From: Paragemmobacter ruber
GTDB taxonomy: Bacteria > Pseudomonadota > Alphaproteobacteria > Rhodobacterales > Rhodobacteraceae
NCBI RefSeq assembly: GCF_009908315.1
Contig: NZ_JAAATW010000001.1
Coordinates: 434,001-498,000 of the forward strand
Direction of reading: 5' to 3'
DNA length: 64,000 bases
Part shown: positions 43,140 through 51,812 of the stretch, piece by piece
How the letters are laid out: each line of letters opens with the position of its first letter
How positions within the stretch are numbered: position 1 is the stretch's first letter
Notes under the pieces: generated by a model
What the model saw: the letters and a program-made list of their open reading frames with translations, nothing else
Told to the model about the DNA's origin: nothing
The model's database searches: none
Made by a program: the position numbers and the translations under genes

Positions 43140-43860
43140 CGCGCAGCATCATCGGGCCGGCAAGGAACGTCTCGATCGCGGCGGTCACGGCTTCGGGCTG
43201 TTCCAGCGTGGGCAGGTGGCCTGCCCCTTGGATCACCGAAAGCTTGGCGAAGGGGGCCATCTGGGCGGCGAAATCCTGCCGCCGCGGGGGGACGAGGCGA
43301 TCTTCGGCCCCGGCGATGACGAGGATGGGCAGATTGGCGCGGCGGAGCGTCTTTTGCTGATCGGGGCGGCGCTGCAGGGCGCGGGACTGGCGCAGGAAGA
43401 CCCCTTCGCCCAAGGTCAGCGCCATGTCGCGCAGCAGCGCCATGATGTCGTCCCGCCATTCGCTGGGGGCGAGCGTGTCTTCGGGATATTCCTGCGCGAC
43501 GACGGCCTTCAGGCGGCCTGCCTTGGCGGCCACGATGCGCGCCTCACGCGCGGCGGCGGTGGCCGGGGGTTCGGCGAGGGGGTCGGTGCTGATCAGCACG
43601 GCGCGGCTGGCGCGGCCCCGGTCCTGCCCAAGATCGCGGCGCAGGATATCCAGCGCCACATCGCCGCCAAGGCCATGCCCGATCAGGATGAACTTGGGCG
43701 GCGCGGCGGCGAGGATCGCATCGGACATCTGTTCCACCGTCTCGCCCTGCGTGGGCAGAGCGATGTGCAGGGGGTGGCGCGCGCCCAGATGCACGATCTG
43801 CGGCAGGAACATGCGCGCATCGCACAGAAGGCCCGGCAGGAAGAGGATGGGTTCGGTCAC
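43117..43860 (-). CDS. Alpha/beta-hydrolase fold protein lacking the nucleophile Ser
   Basis: A 247-aa alpha/beta-hydrolase-like protein. The oxyanion region LPGLLCDARMF and the ends AGAEDRLVPP (acid) and GAGHLPTLEQPEAV (His) are normal. The nucleophile elbow reads GHGLGG (61-66), with Gly63 where Ser is expected; the codon is GGC. It is therefore probably not a classic esterase: a binding protein, or a pseudo-enzyme. The GTG at 43860 overlaps the stop of the upstream hydrolase gene (GTGA). An ATG 15 bp further upstream is possible. Confidence 0.82.
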   Translation of the reverse strand: MTEPILFLPGLLCDARMFLPQIVHLGARHPLHIALPTQGETVEQMSDAILAAAPPKFILIGHGLGGDVALDILRRDLGQDRGRASRAVLISTDPLAEPPATAAAREARIVAAKAGRLKAVVAQEYPEDTLAPSEWRDDIMALLRDMALTLGEGVFLRQSRALQRRPDQQKTLRRANLPILVIAGAEDRLVPPRRQDFAAQMAPFAKLSVIQGAGHLPTLEQPEAVTAAIETFLAGPMMLRVTAKKPS

Positions 43861-44837
43861 AGGCCGCGCGCCCAATCGGTGATAAGTGCGATGACCGGCT
43901 CTGTCTGGCCGGGGCTGAGGATGTCGCCTGCGATGACATGGGCGAAGGGATCGTCATCGCCCTGCATCGCGCGCGTCTCGGCGCGGGCGGGGCCGCCCCA
44001 TGCGGCGATGACGGGCGGGATGCGGGCGGGGTCGATTACCCGATCCTCAGGGGCGTAGAGGAACAGCGCGGGCGTCTTGGCCTGCGACCAGTCGGTCGCG
44101 CGTGCGGCGCGGACGAGGCGAGCCATGGGGTAAAGCGCGGCGGTGGGATATTCGGTCGTCCAGTGCCGGGCCTGTTCGGCGTTGATCGGGGTGAAGGCGC
44201 GGCTCTCGCCCACCACGGCGGTGGCCCAGTGTTCGACGAAGGGCGCATCCAGCACCCATTGCGCCGGGGCGTGGATGCCGAAATTGGGCGAGATCAGCAC
44301 CGTCCCGGCGAGCCCCCCGTTCAATTGCGGATCGGTCGCGGCGAGGGCCGCCAGCGTGGCGCCGGTGGAGGTACCGATCACGATCACCCGGTCGCCCAGA
44401 CGGCGGCCGATGGCCATCGCCTCGGCCATGTCGAACAGCCAATCTTCGGCGCTGGCCATCCCCATGGCCGCGCCATCGCGCCCATGCCCGGCAAGGCGGG
44501 TGAAGAAGAGATTGGCCCCGAGGGCGCGCGCAACTTCCTCGGGCACAGGGCGGATTTCGGCGGGGCTGGCGGAAAAGCCGTGGACGTAGACGATGGCGAG
44601 GGGCGTCTTTTCCCCGGCCGCGCCCGCCCAGAGGATGCGTTTGCCATTACCGGGGCGGATGTCGGAAAACTGTTGTTCCCGGGTGGTGATCCAGCCTTCG
44701 ACATCGGCGGGTATGTCGGCTTCGGAAAAGGCGATCGTGCGATCGACGCCCGTGCGCGGCGCAAGGGCCCACATTAGGCCGAGCCCGAGCAGAAGTGCCA
44801 GCAATCCCCGCCCGAGCCACTTTCCGAAGGACCGCAT
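43857..44837 (-). CDS. Membrane-anchored alpha/beta-hydrolase
   Basis: A 326-aa hydrolase. An N-terminal hydrophobic helix (residues ~8-27) probably anchors it, placing the catalytic part in the periplasm or tethered. IVYVHGFSASPAE (~80) forms the oxyanion hole, GTSTGATLAAL (~150) holds the nucleophile Ser, and the acid is in YAPEDRVID (~262). Substrate unknown; lipid or ester. The ATG at 44837 shares one base with the upstream stop (TGATG). Middle gene of three tandem hydrolase genes. Confidence 0.82.
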   Translation of the reverse strand: MRSFGKWLGRGLLALLLGLGLMWALAPRTGVDRTIAFSEADIPADVEGWITTREQQFSDIRPGNGKRILWAGAAGEKTPLAIVYVHGFSASPAEIRPVPEEVARALGANLFFTRLAGHGRDGAAMGMASAEDWLFDMAEAMAIGRRLGDRVIVIGTSTGATLAALAATDPQLNGGLAGTVLISPNFGIHAPAQWVLDAPFVEHWATAVVGESRAFTPINAEQARHWTTEYPTAALYPMARLVRAARATDWSQAKTPALFLYAPEDRVIDPARIPPVIAAWGGPARAETRAMQGDDDPFAHVIAGDILSPGQTEPVIALITDWARGL

Positions 44838-45586
44838 CACGCCGCACCGCTGACCTGTTCCACCGCCGCCGCGATCATGGCAAGGCATTGGGGCGTTGAA
44901 AAGCGGTGATCGGCCCCCTTGACCAGCGTGAGATGCAGGTCCGGGCTATCGGCGTGATCCATCAGGCGCAGGGCGACGGCGGGCGGCACGTCGGTATCGG
45001 CCGTGCCTTGCAGGATGCGCAGCGGAAACGGCAGCAAGAGCGGCGCGCGCAGGACAAGGTGGCGGCGGCCATCCTCGATCAGGCGGCGTGTGATCGGATA
45101 GCCCTGCGGGGAATAGTCGGACGGGATGGTGATCTGCCCGTCGCGCAGCAACGCGGCGCGCTGATCCGCAGTGAAGCCTTGCCACATGCTGTCTTCGGCA
45201 AAATCCGGGGCAGGGGCGATACCCACCATGCCGCGCACCCGTTCAGGCATCGCCCGCGCCACCAGAAGCGCGATCCAGCCCCCCATGGAGGAGCCGACCA
45301 GAACCTGCGGCCCGGTCGTCAGGTGGGTGATCGCGGCCATCGCATCTTCGGCCCAGTCGCCGATGCACCCCTCTTCGAACCGGCCGGAGGATTGTCCGTG
45401 GCCGGAATAGTCGAACCGCAGGAAGGGGCGATCCATGCGTTCGGCCCAGTCTTGCAGGTATTGCGCCTTGGTTCCGGTCATGTCGGACATGAAGCCGCCC
45501 AGAAACACCACGCCCGGCCCTGCCGCCCCCGCCCGGCGGTGATGGGCGATGCGGCGGCCCTGCGGGGTGGTCAAGAATTCGGTCAT
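44837..45586 (-). CDS. Alpha/beta-hydrolase (ABHD10/esterase-like)
   Basis: A 249-aa soluble hydrolase with a full triad: Ser in VGSSMGGWIAL (~97), Asp in ILQGTADTDVPP (~195) and His in VKGADHRFS (~225); VFLGGFMSDMTGTKA (~27) forms the oxyanion region. By pattern it is close to mitochondrial ABHD10-type thioesterases. AGGAGG lies upstream of the ATG. First of three overlapping hydrolase genes; divergent from thrS. Confidence 0.87.
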   Translation of the reverse strand: MTEFLTTPQGRRIAHHRRAGAAGPGVVFLGGFMSDMTGTKAQYLQDWAERMDRPFLRFDYSGHGQSSGRFEEGCIGDWAEDAMAAITHLTTGPQVLVGSSMGGWIALLVARAMPERVRGMVGIAPAPDFAEDSMWQGFTADQRAALLRDGQITIPSDYSPQGYPITRRLIEDGRRHLVLRAPLLLPFPLRILQGTADTDVPPAVALRLMDHADSPDLHLTLVKGADHRFSTPQCLAMIAAAVEQVSGAA

Positions 45587-45783
45587 CGAGATCCTCCTGC
45601 GTCGGCCCCTTTCTTATCAGCGACAGGTCCGTGCCAGAAGCCCGCCCCCTGCCCGGCCCGCGCAACAGCGCGTGAGGCCAACCCTGTGCCATGGTTGACA
45701 AAGCCGCCCGCCCCGCGCAGGAAGGCGCGACATAACCCGCAACCGGGCGTTCCGTGGGCGCCAAACCGACGAGGGAGCCGCAT

Positions 45784-47730
45784 ATGGCCCAGATTTCCCT
45801 GACATTCCCCGATGGCAATATCCGCCAGTTCGACGCCGGCGTGACGCCCGCGCAGGTGGCCGCATCCATCGCGCCATCGCTGGCAAAGGCCGCGATTTCC
45901 GCGCAGGTCGATGGCCAGCATTGGGATCTGCAATGGCCGATCCATCAGGATGCCCGCCTGTCGATCAACACGATGAAGGATGACGGGCCGGCGCTGGAAC
46001 TGATCCGGCATGATCTGGCCCATATCATGGCCCGCGCGGTGCAGGAGATCTGGCCCGATGTGAAGGTCACCATCGGCCCGGTCCGCGATCATGGCTGGTT
46101 CTATGACTTTGACCGGGCAGAGCCCTTCACGCCCGATGACCTTGGCCAGATCGAGGCCAAGATGAAACAGATCATCAACGCCCGCGATCCCGTGCGCACC
46201 GAAATCTGGAGCCGCGCCGATGCGCTGGCCTATTACGAGGAACGGGGCGAGCCCTATAAGGTGGAACTGGTCCACAAGATCCCCGAGGATCAGGACCTGC
46301 GGATGTACTGGCATGGCGATTGGCAGGACCTCTGCCGTGGCCCGCATTTCCAGCATACCGGGCAGGTTCCGGCAGATGCGTTCAAGCTGACGCATGTGGC
46401 GGGGGCCTATTGGCTGGGCGATGCCAGCCGCCCGATGCTGCAGCGCATCTATGGCGTGGCCTTCAAGAACCGCGACGATCTGAAGGCCCATATGACCATG
46501 CTGGAAGAGGCCGCCAAGCGCGACCACCGCAAGCTGGGCCGCGAGATGAACCTTTTCCACATGCAGGAAGAGGCTCCGGGCCAGATCTTCTGGCACCCCA
46601 ATGGCTGGACCATCTACACCACGCTGCAGGATTACATGCGCCGCCAGCAGCGGCGGGATGGCTATGTCGAGGTGAACACGCCGCAGGTGGTGAACCGCAA
46701 GCTGTGGGAAGCCTCGGGTCATTGGGAGAACTACCGCGAGAACATGTTCATCGTGGAGGTGGACGAGGATGGCGCGCGGGAGAAGGTCGTCAACGCGCTG
46801 AAACCCATGAACTGCCCCTGCCATGTGCAGATCTTCAACGTGGGCCTGAAATCCTATCGCGATCTGCCGATCCGCATGGCGGAATTCGGATCCTGCGCGC
46901 GCTATGAACCGTCGGGCGCGCTACACGGGATCATGCGGGTGCGCGGCTTCACGCAGGATGACGCGCATATCTTCTGCCGTCTGGATCAGGTGGAGGCGGA
47001 GTCGAAGAAATTCATCGACTTCCTTGCCCGGGTCTATGCCGATCTGGGCTTTGACAAGTGGCGGATCAAGCTGTCCACGCGGCCGGAAAAGCGGGTGGGA
47101 TCGGATGAGATCTGGGACAAGATGGAAGCCGCGCTGGCCAATGCGGTGACGGCGGCGGGCTATTCCTATGAACTGTTCCCGGGCGAAGGCGCGTTCTATG
47201 CGCCGAAGCTGGAGTTTGTGCTGACCGATGCCATCGGGCGGGATTGGCAGTGCGGGACGCTGCAGCTTGACCCCAACCTGCCCGAGCGTCTGGATGCCAG
47301 CTACATCGGCGAGGATGGCGCGAAGCACCGCCCCTTCATGCTGCACCGCGCCTGCCTTGGATCGTTCGAGCGGTTCATCGGCATCCTGATCGAGAACCAT
47401 GCCGGGAAACTGCCCTTCTGGCTGGCGCCGCGGCAGGTGGTGGTGGCCTCCATCGTGTCGGATGCAGATCCTTTCGTGGAGGAAGTGGTGACGGCGCTGA
47501 CCCTTGCCGGGGTGCGGGCCGAGGCGGACATGCGCAACGAGAAGATCAACTACAAGGTGCGCGAACATTCCGTGGGCAAGGTGCCCGTCATCCTTGCCAT
47601 CGGGATGAAGGAGGTGGAGGAGCGCACGGTTTCCGTCCGCCGTCTGGGCGAGACACGGACCGAGACGATGCCGCTGGAGGCCATCGTGGCGGAACTGGCG
47701 GCCGACGCCCTGCCGCCCGATCTGCGCTGA
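45784..47730 (+). CDS. thrS: Threonyl-tRNA synthetase
   Basis: A 648-aa class II synthetase. TGS domain (1-60), editing domain with [11 protein letters not shown] (~75) and the GPHFQHTGQ (~190) region, catalytic core with motif 2 ([21 protein letters not shown] ~375-393) and the zinc Cys/His set (MNCPCHVQ ~340, [19 protein letters not shown] motif 3 ~522). C-terminal anticodon domain from ~550. The ATG at 45784 follows GAGGGAG; full length. Confidence 0.97.
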   Translation: MAQISLTFPDGNIRQFDAGVTPAQVAASIAPSLAKAAISAQVDGQHWDLQWPIHQDARLSINTMKDDGPALELIRHDLAHIMARAVQEIWPDVKVTIGPVRDHGWFYDFDRAEPFTPDDLGQIEAKMKQIINARDPVRTEIWSRADALAYYEERGEPYKVELVHKIPEDQDLRMYWHGDWQDLCRGPHFQHTGQVPADAFKLTHVAGAYWLGDASRPMLQRIYGVAFKNRDDLKAHMTMLEEAAKRDHRKLGREMNLFHMQEEAPGQIFWHPNGWTIYTTLQDYMRRQQRRDGYVEVNTPQVVNRKLWEASGHWENYRENMFIVEVDEDGAREKVVNALKPMNCPCHVQIFNVGLKSYRDLPIRMAEFGSCARYEPSGALHGIMRVRGFTQDDAHIFCRLDQVEAESKKFIDFLARVYADLGFDKWRIKLSTRPEKRVGSDEIWDKMEAALANAVTAAGYSYELFPGEGAFYAPKLEFVLTDAIGRDWQCGTLQLDPNLPERLDASYIGEDGAKHRPFMLHRACLGSFERFIGILIENHAGKLPFWLAPRQVVVASIVSDADPFVEEVVTALTLAGVRAEADMRNEKINYKVREHSVGKVPVILAIGMKEVEERTVSVRRLGETRTETMPLEAIVAELAADALPPDLR

Positions 47731-47745
47731 ACGGCGCGCGGCCCG

Positions 47746-47777
47746 CGCTGCAAGGGGGAAGATTTCCCCTTGCAGCG
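47746..47777. terminator. Hairpin downstream of thrS
   Basis: CGCTGCAAGGGG (47746-47757) pairs perfectly with CCCCTTGCAGCG (47766-47777) across an 8-nt AT-containing loop, 15 bp after the thrS stop. No U tract, so a weak terminator or mRNA stabiliser. Confidence 0.65.
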
Positions 47778-48022
47778 GTGATTCGCCCTGCGGCCACCCC
47801 CGGGCGTGAGAGGCAATTTCGCCCTTGTTTCATTGACTTGCCGCCCGAGTCGCGCGCCGGGATTCGGGCTTGATTTTAAATTGGGGTTTGGCATCATTTT
47901 CCGCAGTGACGACAGACTTTCGACCGCCTCCTGCGCAGAACAGGCAGCCGGACCTAGGAAGACCTGGCTGCACGGCCTGACGGCAATGACGCCGCGGGGA
48001 GGTAGTGAAAGGAGAATGCGGA

Positions 48023-48229
48023 ATGCCGACAGGCACCGTGAAGTGGTTCAACACGACGAAGGGCTATGGGTTCATTGCGCCGGATGACGGTGGCAAGGAT
48101 GTGTTCGTGCATATCTCGGCGGTCGAGCGGGCGGGGTTGAAGGGTCTGAACGACAACCAGAAGATCGGCTATGAACTGCAATCGGGCCGCGACGGGCGCG
48201 CCTCTGCCAGCGACCTGCGGCTGCTGTAA
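48023..48229 (+). CDS. Cold-shock (CspA-type) protein
   Basis: A 68-aa single cold-shock domain: GTVKWFNTTKGYGFIAPDDG (RNP1) and DVFVHISAVERAG (RNP2) are complete. An RNA chaperone and single-strand-binding protein. AAAGGAG precedes the ATG by about 8 bp. The 292-bp region upstream is partly AT-rich (around 47870-47895) and could hold a long cold-responsive 5' leader, but I cannot show this. Confidence 0.94.
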   Translation: MPTGTVKWFNTTKGYGFIAPDDGGKDVFVHISAVERAGLKGLNDNQKIGYELQSGRDGRASASDLRLL

Positions 48230-48260
48230 CCCGATCAAGCCCCTGATATCGCAAGCGTTT

Positions 48261-48289
48261 CACAAGGCCCGCCAAGCGCGGGCCTTGTG
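48261..48289. terminator. Bidirectional-looking hairpin between the cold-shock and ArsC-like genes
   Basis: CACAAGGCCCGC (48261-48272) and its perfect complement (48278-48289) around CAAGC. It lies between convergent genes, 31 bp after the cold-shock stop; neither strand shows a long U tract. Confidence 0.7.
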
Positions 48290-48303
48290 CATGGACACGT
48301 GCA

Positions 48304-48627
48304 TTACAGCAGTTTGGCCTGCACCGTTTCATCCCAGCCGAGATGCCAGTCGGCCCCGTTGCGGATCACCGGGCGCTTCATCACGGTGGGCTGGGCGGCG
48401 ATCTGGGCCTCGGGGTCGGAGGCCTTGAGGAAATCGGTGAAGGAGCGGTAGGTGGTGGAGGATCTGTTGATCACCCGATCCCCGAATTCGGTAACGATTT
48501 CATCTATTTCCTGCGCAGTCAGGGGCGTGGCCCGGATGTCGCGGAAAGTCACGTCATGGCCTGCTGCCTGCAGCGCCTTGAGCGCCTTCTTGCAGGTGTC
48601 GCAGGTGGGAATACCGTAAAGGATCAT
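48304..48627 (-). CDS. ArsC/Spx-like (YffB family) protein
   Basis: A 107-aa thioredoxin-fold protein beginning MILYGIPTCDTCKKALKAL, where CDTC is the redox or arsenate-binding site. The C-terminal MKRPVIRNGADWHLGWDE has the Arg-Pro segment of the ArsC/Spx superfamily. The size and motif fit the YffB group, which uses glutathione, better than true arsenate reductase; no ars genes are near. Start at 48627 matches the family N-terminus. Confidence 0.85.
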   Translation of the reverse strand: MILYGIPTCDTCKKALKALQAAGHDVTFRDIRATPLTAQEIDEIVTEFGDRVINRSSTTYRSFTDFLKASDPEAQIAAQPTVMKRPVIRNGADWHLGWDETVQAKLL

Positions 48628-48715
48628 GTTTTCGCCTGTTCCGTGAAGGTTGCAGCCGCGGGTGCAGCCGCGCAGTGCAGCAAAGTGTGCAGACGCACGG
48701 CCTGTTCGCCAAGTG

Positions 48716-49111
48716 TTAACCTGCGGTGGCGCGCGTGATGGCGACACCGGCCCAAGCCGACAGCGCCGTGAGAGCCGTGCCCCAGAGCGTATCGGTCAGC
48801 ACCATCTGCCAGTGCCAGTCGCGCATGATGGCGTAGGAGGTGAATTCATAGGTGCCATAGGCCATGGCCCCGATGATCGCCGCGGGGATCAACACCGGCG
48901 CCCCCGTCTTCAGCGCGGGGAGCGAGACGAGGTAGACCAGCCCCGCCACATAGGCGAGGTAGAACAGCGCGGCCGGGACGATGCGGATGTTTTCCAGCAT
49001 CAGGGGGCCGATGTGGCGGCTGAAGAGCGGCTTCATCACGAGGGTCAGCATGATCGCGTCGAGGATCAGGAAAACGGCGGCGGTGGAGAGATAGAGGGTA
49101 GCGATCTGCAT
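48716..49111 (-). CDS. DUF2177 family membrane protein
   Basis: A 131-aa inner-membrane protein with four hydrophobic helices (~5-25, 45-65, 73-93, 105-128) and the family feature GTYEFTSYAIMRDWHWQMVLTD between helices 3 and 4 (split here by the helix border). Function unknown; DUF2177 genes often sit beside cyclopropane-fatty-acid or photolyase-type genes, not seen here. The ATG at 49111 is family-consistent; an upstream extension is not coding-like. Confidence 0.87.
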   Translation of the reverse strand: MQIATLYLSTAAVFLILDAIMLTLVMKPLFSRHIGPLMLENIRIVPAALFYLAYVAGLVYLVSLPALKTGAPVLIPAAIIGAMAYGTYEFTSYAIMRDWHWQMVLTDTLWGTALTALSAWAGVAITRATAG

Positions 49112-49584
49112 GTCTGGGCGCTCCTGTTCGGACCACAGGTAGTGCGGGCGGGGGTGGGGGAAAGGGAAGATTAAGGTCAAGACCCAAGCATCCCGGGCGC
49201 GGGGTGTGCGCCGCCCCACCCGACAGGATGAAGGCGCGCAGGTCCCCCTCGGCCATCGCCTTGGCAGCAACCGCAACGGTCTGGCCATGCGGCGAGAACG
49301 GCCGATGCCAGCGGAAGGATGAATTTCCGCGACAGCCCGTGCGGCGGAGATTGGCGCCACGTTTGGCAGACCATCTTGGCGCGCGGCACCGTGGGGGGCG
49401 CCCCGGCGGGCTGAGACCATCCGCCACCCCTGAGTCCCGCCCGCCACACATCGCGCCCCCTGCATATGGGGCCGCAAAATCCCCCCTAGCCGAAACCTCG
49501 CCCCCGCCCCTATAGTTTGGGCCGAACCGGGGGAAACACCCCGGCATGAGGCAGGCGTAACCAACAACAAGCAAGGAGGGGGCC
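49112..49584. other. 473-bp gap without a supported gene, upstream of nrdR
   Basis: No frame on either strand starts with a ribosome site and shows family-like sequence. A minus-strand frame around 49190-49320 has coding-like residues (QTVAVAAKAMAEGDLRAF) but no start or end I can defend, so it may be a relic. Around 49515-49555, GGGCCGAACCGGGGG is followed by CACCCCGGCATG, which may form a small hairpin close to the nrdR start. I looked for and did not find an RFN, cobalamin or RNase P signature. Confidence 0.5.
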
Positions 49585-50052
49585 ATGCGCTGCCCATTCT
49601 GCGGCAATATCGACACCCAGGTGAAGGACAGCCGTCCCGCCGAAGATCATGTCTCCATCCGCCGCCGGCGTTTCTGCCCGGCCTGCGGGGGGCGCTTCAC
49701 CACCTATGAACGCGTGCAGCTGCGCGACCTTGTGGTGATCAAATCGAGCGGCAAGCGCGAGGATTTCGACCGCTCGAAACTCGAACGCTCCATCCGCATC
49801 GCGATGCAGAAGCGCCCCATCGACCCCGAGCGCATCGACCAGATGATTTCCGGCATCGTCCGCAGGCTGGAATCCCTCGGCGAGACCGACATCTCGTCCA
49901 AGGTGATCGGCGAGATCGTGATGGAAAGCCTCGCCCGGATCGACACCGTGGCCTATGTGCGCTTCGCCAGCGTTTACAAGAACTTCCAGGCGGCAGACGA
50001 TTTCGACAAGTTCGTGAGCGAACTGCGCCCCGGCAGCGGGCCGGAAGAGTGA
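49585..50052 (+). CDS. nrdR: Transcriptional repressor NrdR
   Basis: A 155-aa regulator of ribonucleotide reductase genes. The N-terminal zinc ribbon MRCPFCGN ... [15 protein letters not shown] (Cys3, Cys6, Cys31, Cys34) binds DNA; the ATP-cone domain (~45-140) senses ATP/dATP. AAGGAGG precedes the ATG. Ten bp before ribD, an order (nrdR-ribD) conserved in many alphaproteobacteria. Confidence 0.96.
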   Translation: MRCPFCGNIDTQVKDSRPAEDHVSIRRRRFCPACGGRFTTYERVQLRDLVVIKSSGKREDFDRSKLERSIRIAMQKRPIDPERIDQMISGIVRRLESLGETDISSKVIGEIVMESLARIDTVAYVRFASVYKNFQAADDFDKFVSELRPGSGPEE

Positions 50053-50062
50053 CAGGCCGCAT

Positions 50063-51151
50063 GTGACCGAGGATGAGGTCCATATGTCCCACGCCCTCGC
50101 GCTGGCGGGGCGGGGGCTGGGCCGCACATGGCCGAACCCGGCCGTGGGCTGCGTGATCGTGGCCGGGGGCCGTGTGGTCGGCCGTGGCTGGACCCAGCCG
50201 GGCGGCCGCCCCCATGCCGAACGCATGGCGCTGGCACAGGCGGGCGCGGCTGCCCGGGGCGCCACGGCCTATGTGTCGCTGGAACCCTGCGCCCATCATG
50301 GCCGCACCACACCCTGCGCCGAAGCGCTGATCACGGCGGGCGTGGCGCGGGTGGTGACCGCACAGACCGACCCGGATCCCCGCGTCTCGGGCCGTGGTCA
50401 TGCCCTTTTGCGCGCGGCGGGCATTCCCGTCACCGAAGGCGTGCTGGAAACCCGGGCGCGGCAGCTTCAGGCGGGGTTCCTCAAGCGCATCACGCAAGGC
50501 CTGCCCTTCGTGACGCTGAAACTCGCCGCGACGCTGGATGGCCGCATCGCCACCGCCACGGGCGAAAGCCGCTGGATCACCGGGCCAGAGGCCCGCCGAC
50601 GGGTGCATTTGATGCGGATGACGCATGACGCGGTGCTGACGTCTTCTGCCACCGCGCTGGCCGATGACCCGGAACTGACGGCGCGCGACATCGGCGCCAC
50701 GCATCAGCCGCTGCGCCTGCTGGCCGACAGCGGCCTGAAAACCCCGGCCCACAGCCGCCTCGGCCGCAGCGCGCGCGATTGGCCCGTCTGGGTCATCCAC
50801 GGCCCTGCGGCCCCGCACCCCGCCCGCACTGGCTGGGCCGCCACCGGCGCGCGGCTGATCGAAGCGCCCGCTGATGGCCGCCACCTGAACCTGACAGAGA
50901 CCTTCCGCCTCCTCGCCGCAGAAGGGCTGACCCGCATCCTGATCGAAGCGGGCGGCCAATTCGCCGCCGCCCTGATCCGCGCGCGGCTGGTGGATGAGCT
51001 TGCCCTGTTTCAGGCGGGCTGCCTGATGGGGGGCGACGGGACCCCCGTTCTCGGTCCGCTCGGCCTTGAGGCCCTTGCCGATGCCCCGCGGCCCAGACGG
51101 ATCGAATCCGCGACCCTCGGCCCCGATACCTTCACGCGCTGGTCCTTCTGA
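50063..51151 (+). CDS. ribD: Bifunctional diaminohydroxyphosphoribosylaminopyrimidine deaminase / reductase
   Basis: A 362-aa riboflavin pathway enzyme. The deaminase half has PHAERMAL (~51) and PCAHHGRTTPCAEAL (~75) with the zinc His and two Cys. The reductase half (~145-355) begins PFVTLKLAATLDGRIATATG and contains ILIEAGGQFAAALI (~295). It carries out the second and third steps from GTP. A GTG at 50063 is taken as start; an ATG at 50084 also fits. No FMN riboswitch in front. The dispersed repeat at 51159 starts 8 bp after its stop. Confidence 0.94.
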   Translation: MTEDEVHMSHALALAGRGLGRTWPNPAVGCVIVAGGRVVGRGWTQPGGRPHAERMALAQAGAAARGATAYVSLEPCAHHGRTTPCAEALITAGVARVVTAQTDPDPRVSGRGHALLRAAGIPVTEGVLETRARQLQAGFLKRITQGLPFVTLKLAATLDGRIATATGESRWITGPEARRRVHLMRMTHDAVLTSSATALADDPELTARDIGATHQPLRLLADSGLKTPAHSRLGRSARDWPVWVIHGPAAPHPARTGWAATGARLIEAPADGRHLNLTETFRLLAAEGLTRILIEAGGQFAAALIRARLVDELALFQAGCLMGGDGTPVLGPLGLEALADAPRPRRIESATLGPDTFTRWSF

Positions 51152-51158
51152 CCTGCCG

Positions 51159-51180
51159 TTTCACCTTGGCCCAAATACCC
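51159..51180 (+). repeat. Dispersed repeat, copy 1 (core TTGGCCCAAATACCC)
   Basis: TTTCACCTTGGCCCAAATACCC differs at two positions from the copy at 57662. It starts just after the ribD stop, in the convergent gap to gloA. See the inverted pair at 61540 for the full element. Confidence 0.8.
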
Positions 51181-51235
51181 ATGCCCGGATTCCCATCCCC
51201 GGCCACAGGCCGCAAGACCGGGCGCGGAGGGGGGT

Positions 51236-51259
51236 GCGGGGGGACGGCTGTCCCCCCGC
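51236..51259. terminator. GC-rich hairpin between convergent ribD and gloA
   Basis: GCGGGGGGAC (51236-51245) pairs perfectly with GTCCCCCCGC (51250-51259) around GGCT. It is placed to end both transcripts but lacks a U tract. Confidence 0.65.
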
Positions 51260-51285
51260 CCCGCGTCAGCCGCCAGCGCTCGGCG

Positions 51286-51714
51286 TCACCAATGGCCGGT
51301 GCTGGCCATGCTCTTCCACGGCTCCACCGGTTCCAGCGCGCCGCCCTTCTGGAGCAGTTCGATCGAGATGTTGTCGGGGCTGCGCACAAAGGCCATCCGC
51401 CCGTCCCGCGGCGGGCGGTTGATCACCACGCCATTGGCCTGCAGATGGGCGCAGGTGGCATGGATGTCGTCCACCTCATAGGCGAGATGCCCGAAATGGC
51501 GGCTGTCGGAGGGCAGACCGTCATCGCCATCCCAGTTATAGGTCAGTTCCACGGGACATTCGGGCTGGCGCGGAGGCGCCATGAAGACCAGCGTGAAGCG
51601 GCCCCCTTCATTGTCATAGCGCCGCGTCTCTTCCAGACCCAGAAGCCTGTAGAAGGCGATCGATTTTTCCAGATCCAGAACCCTGACCATCGTATGCAGA
51701 TACCTGATGCCCAT
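51286..51714 (-). CDS. gloA: Lactoylglutathione lyase (glyoxalase I)
   Basis: A 142-aa VOC-fold enzyme with the four expected metal-ligand regions: His in YLHTMVRVLD (~6), Glu in VELTYNWD (~58), His in HFGHLAYEVDD (~76) and Glu in ISIELLQKG (~124). It isomerises the methylglyoxal-glutathione hemithioacetal. The ATG at 51714 is preceded by AAGGAGG; an upstream frame extension is not used. Divergent from thyA with about 100 bp between. Confidence 0.95.
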   Translation of the reverse strand: MGIRYLHTMVRVLDLEKSIAFYRLLGLEETRRYDNEGGRFTLVFMAPPRQPECPVELTYNWDGDDGLPSDSRHFGHLAYEVDDIHATCAHLQANGVVINRPPRDGRMAFVRSPDNISIELLQKGGALEPVEPWKSMASTGHW

Positions 51715-51812
51715 CGCATCCTCCTTTTCTTTCTGCCACAGTACACAGCCCGTCGCCCCGGGCGCCACCGCAAGATATAGTGCTGTGCGACTCATGAACC
51801 ACGATCAGGCCC

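Noticed and set aside
48640-48705. TGCAG-rich stretch upstream of the ArsC-like gene considered as a PhaR site
   Set aside because: Only half-sites (CTGC-ACT-GCGC); no exact CTGC-N3-GCAG and no link to PHA functions.
49204-49515. 103-codon plus-strand frame in the nrdR upstream gap
   Set aside because: Arg/Pro-rich with no ribosome site or recognisable domain; looks like random GC-rich sequence.
49500-49590. FMN (RFN) riboswitch before nrdR-ribD
   Set aside because: None of the conserved RFN segments is present; only a short possible hairpin.
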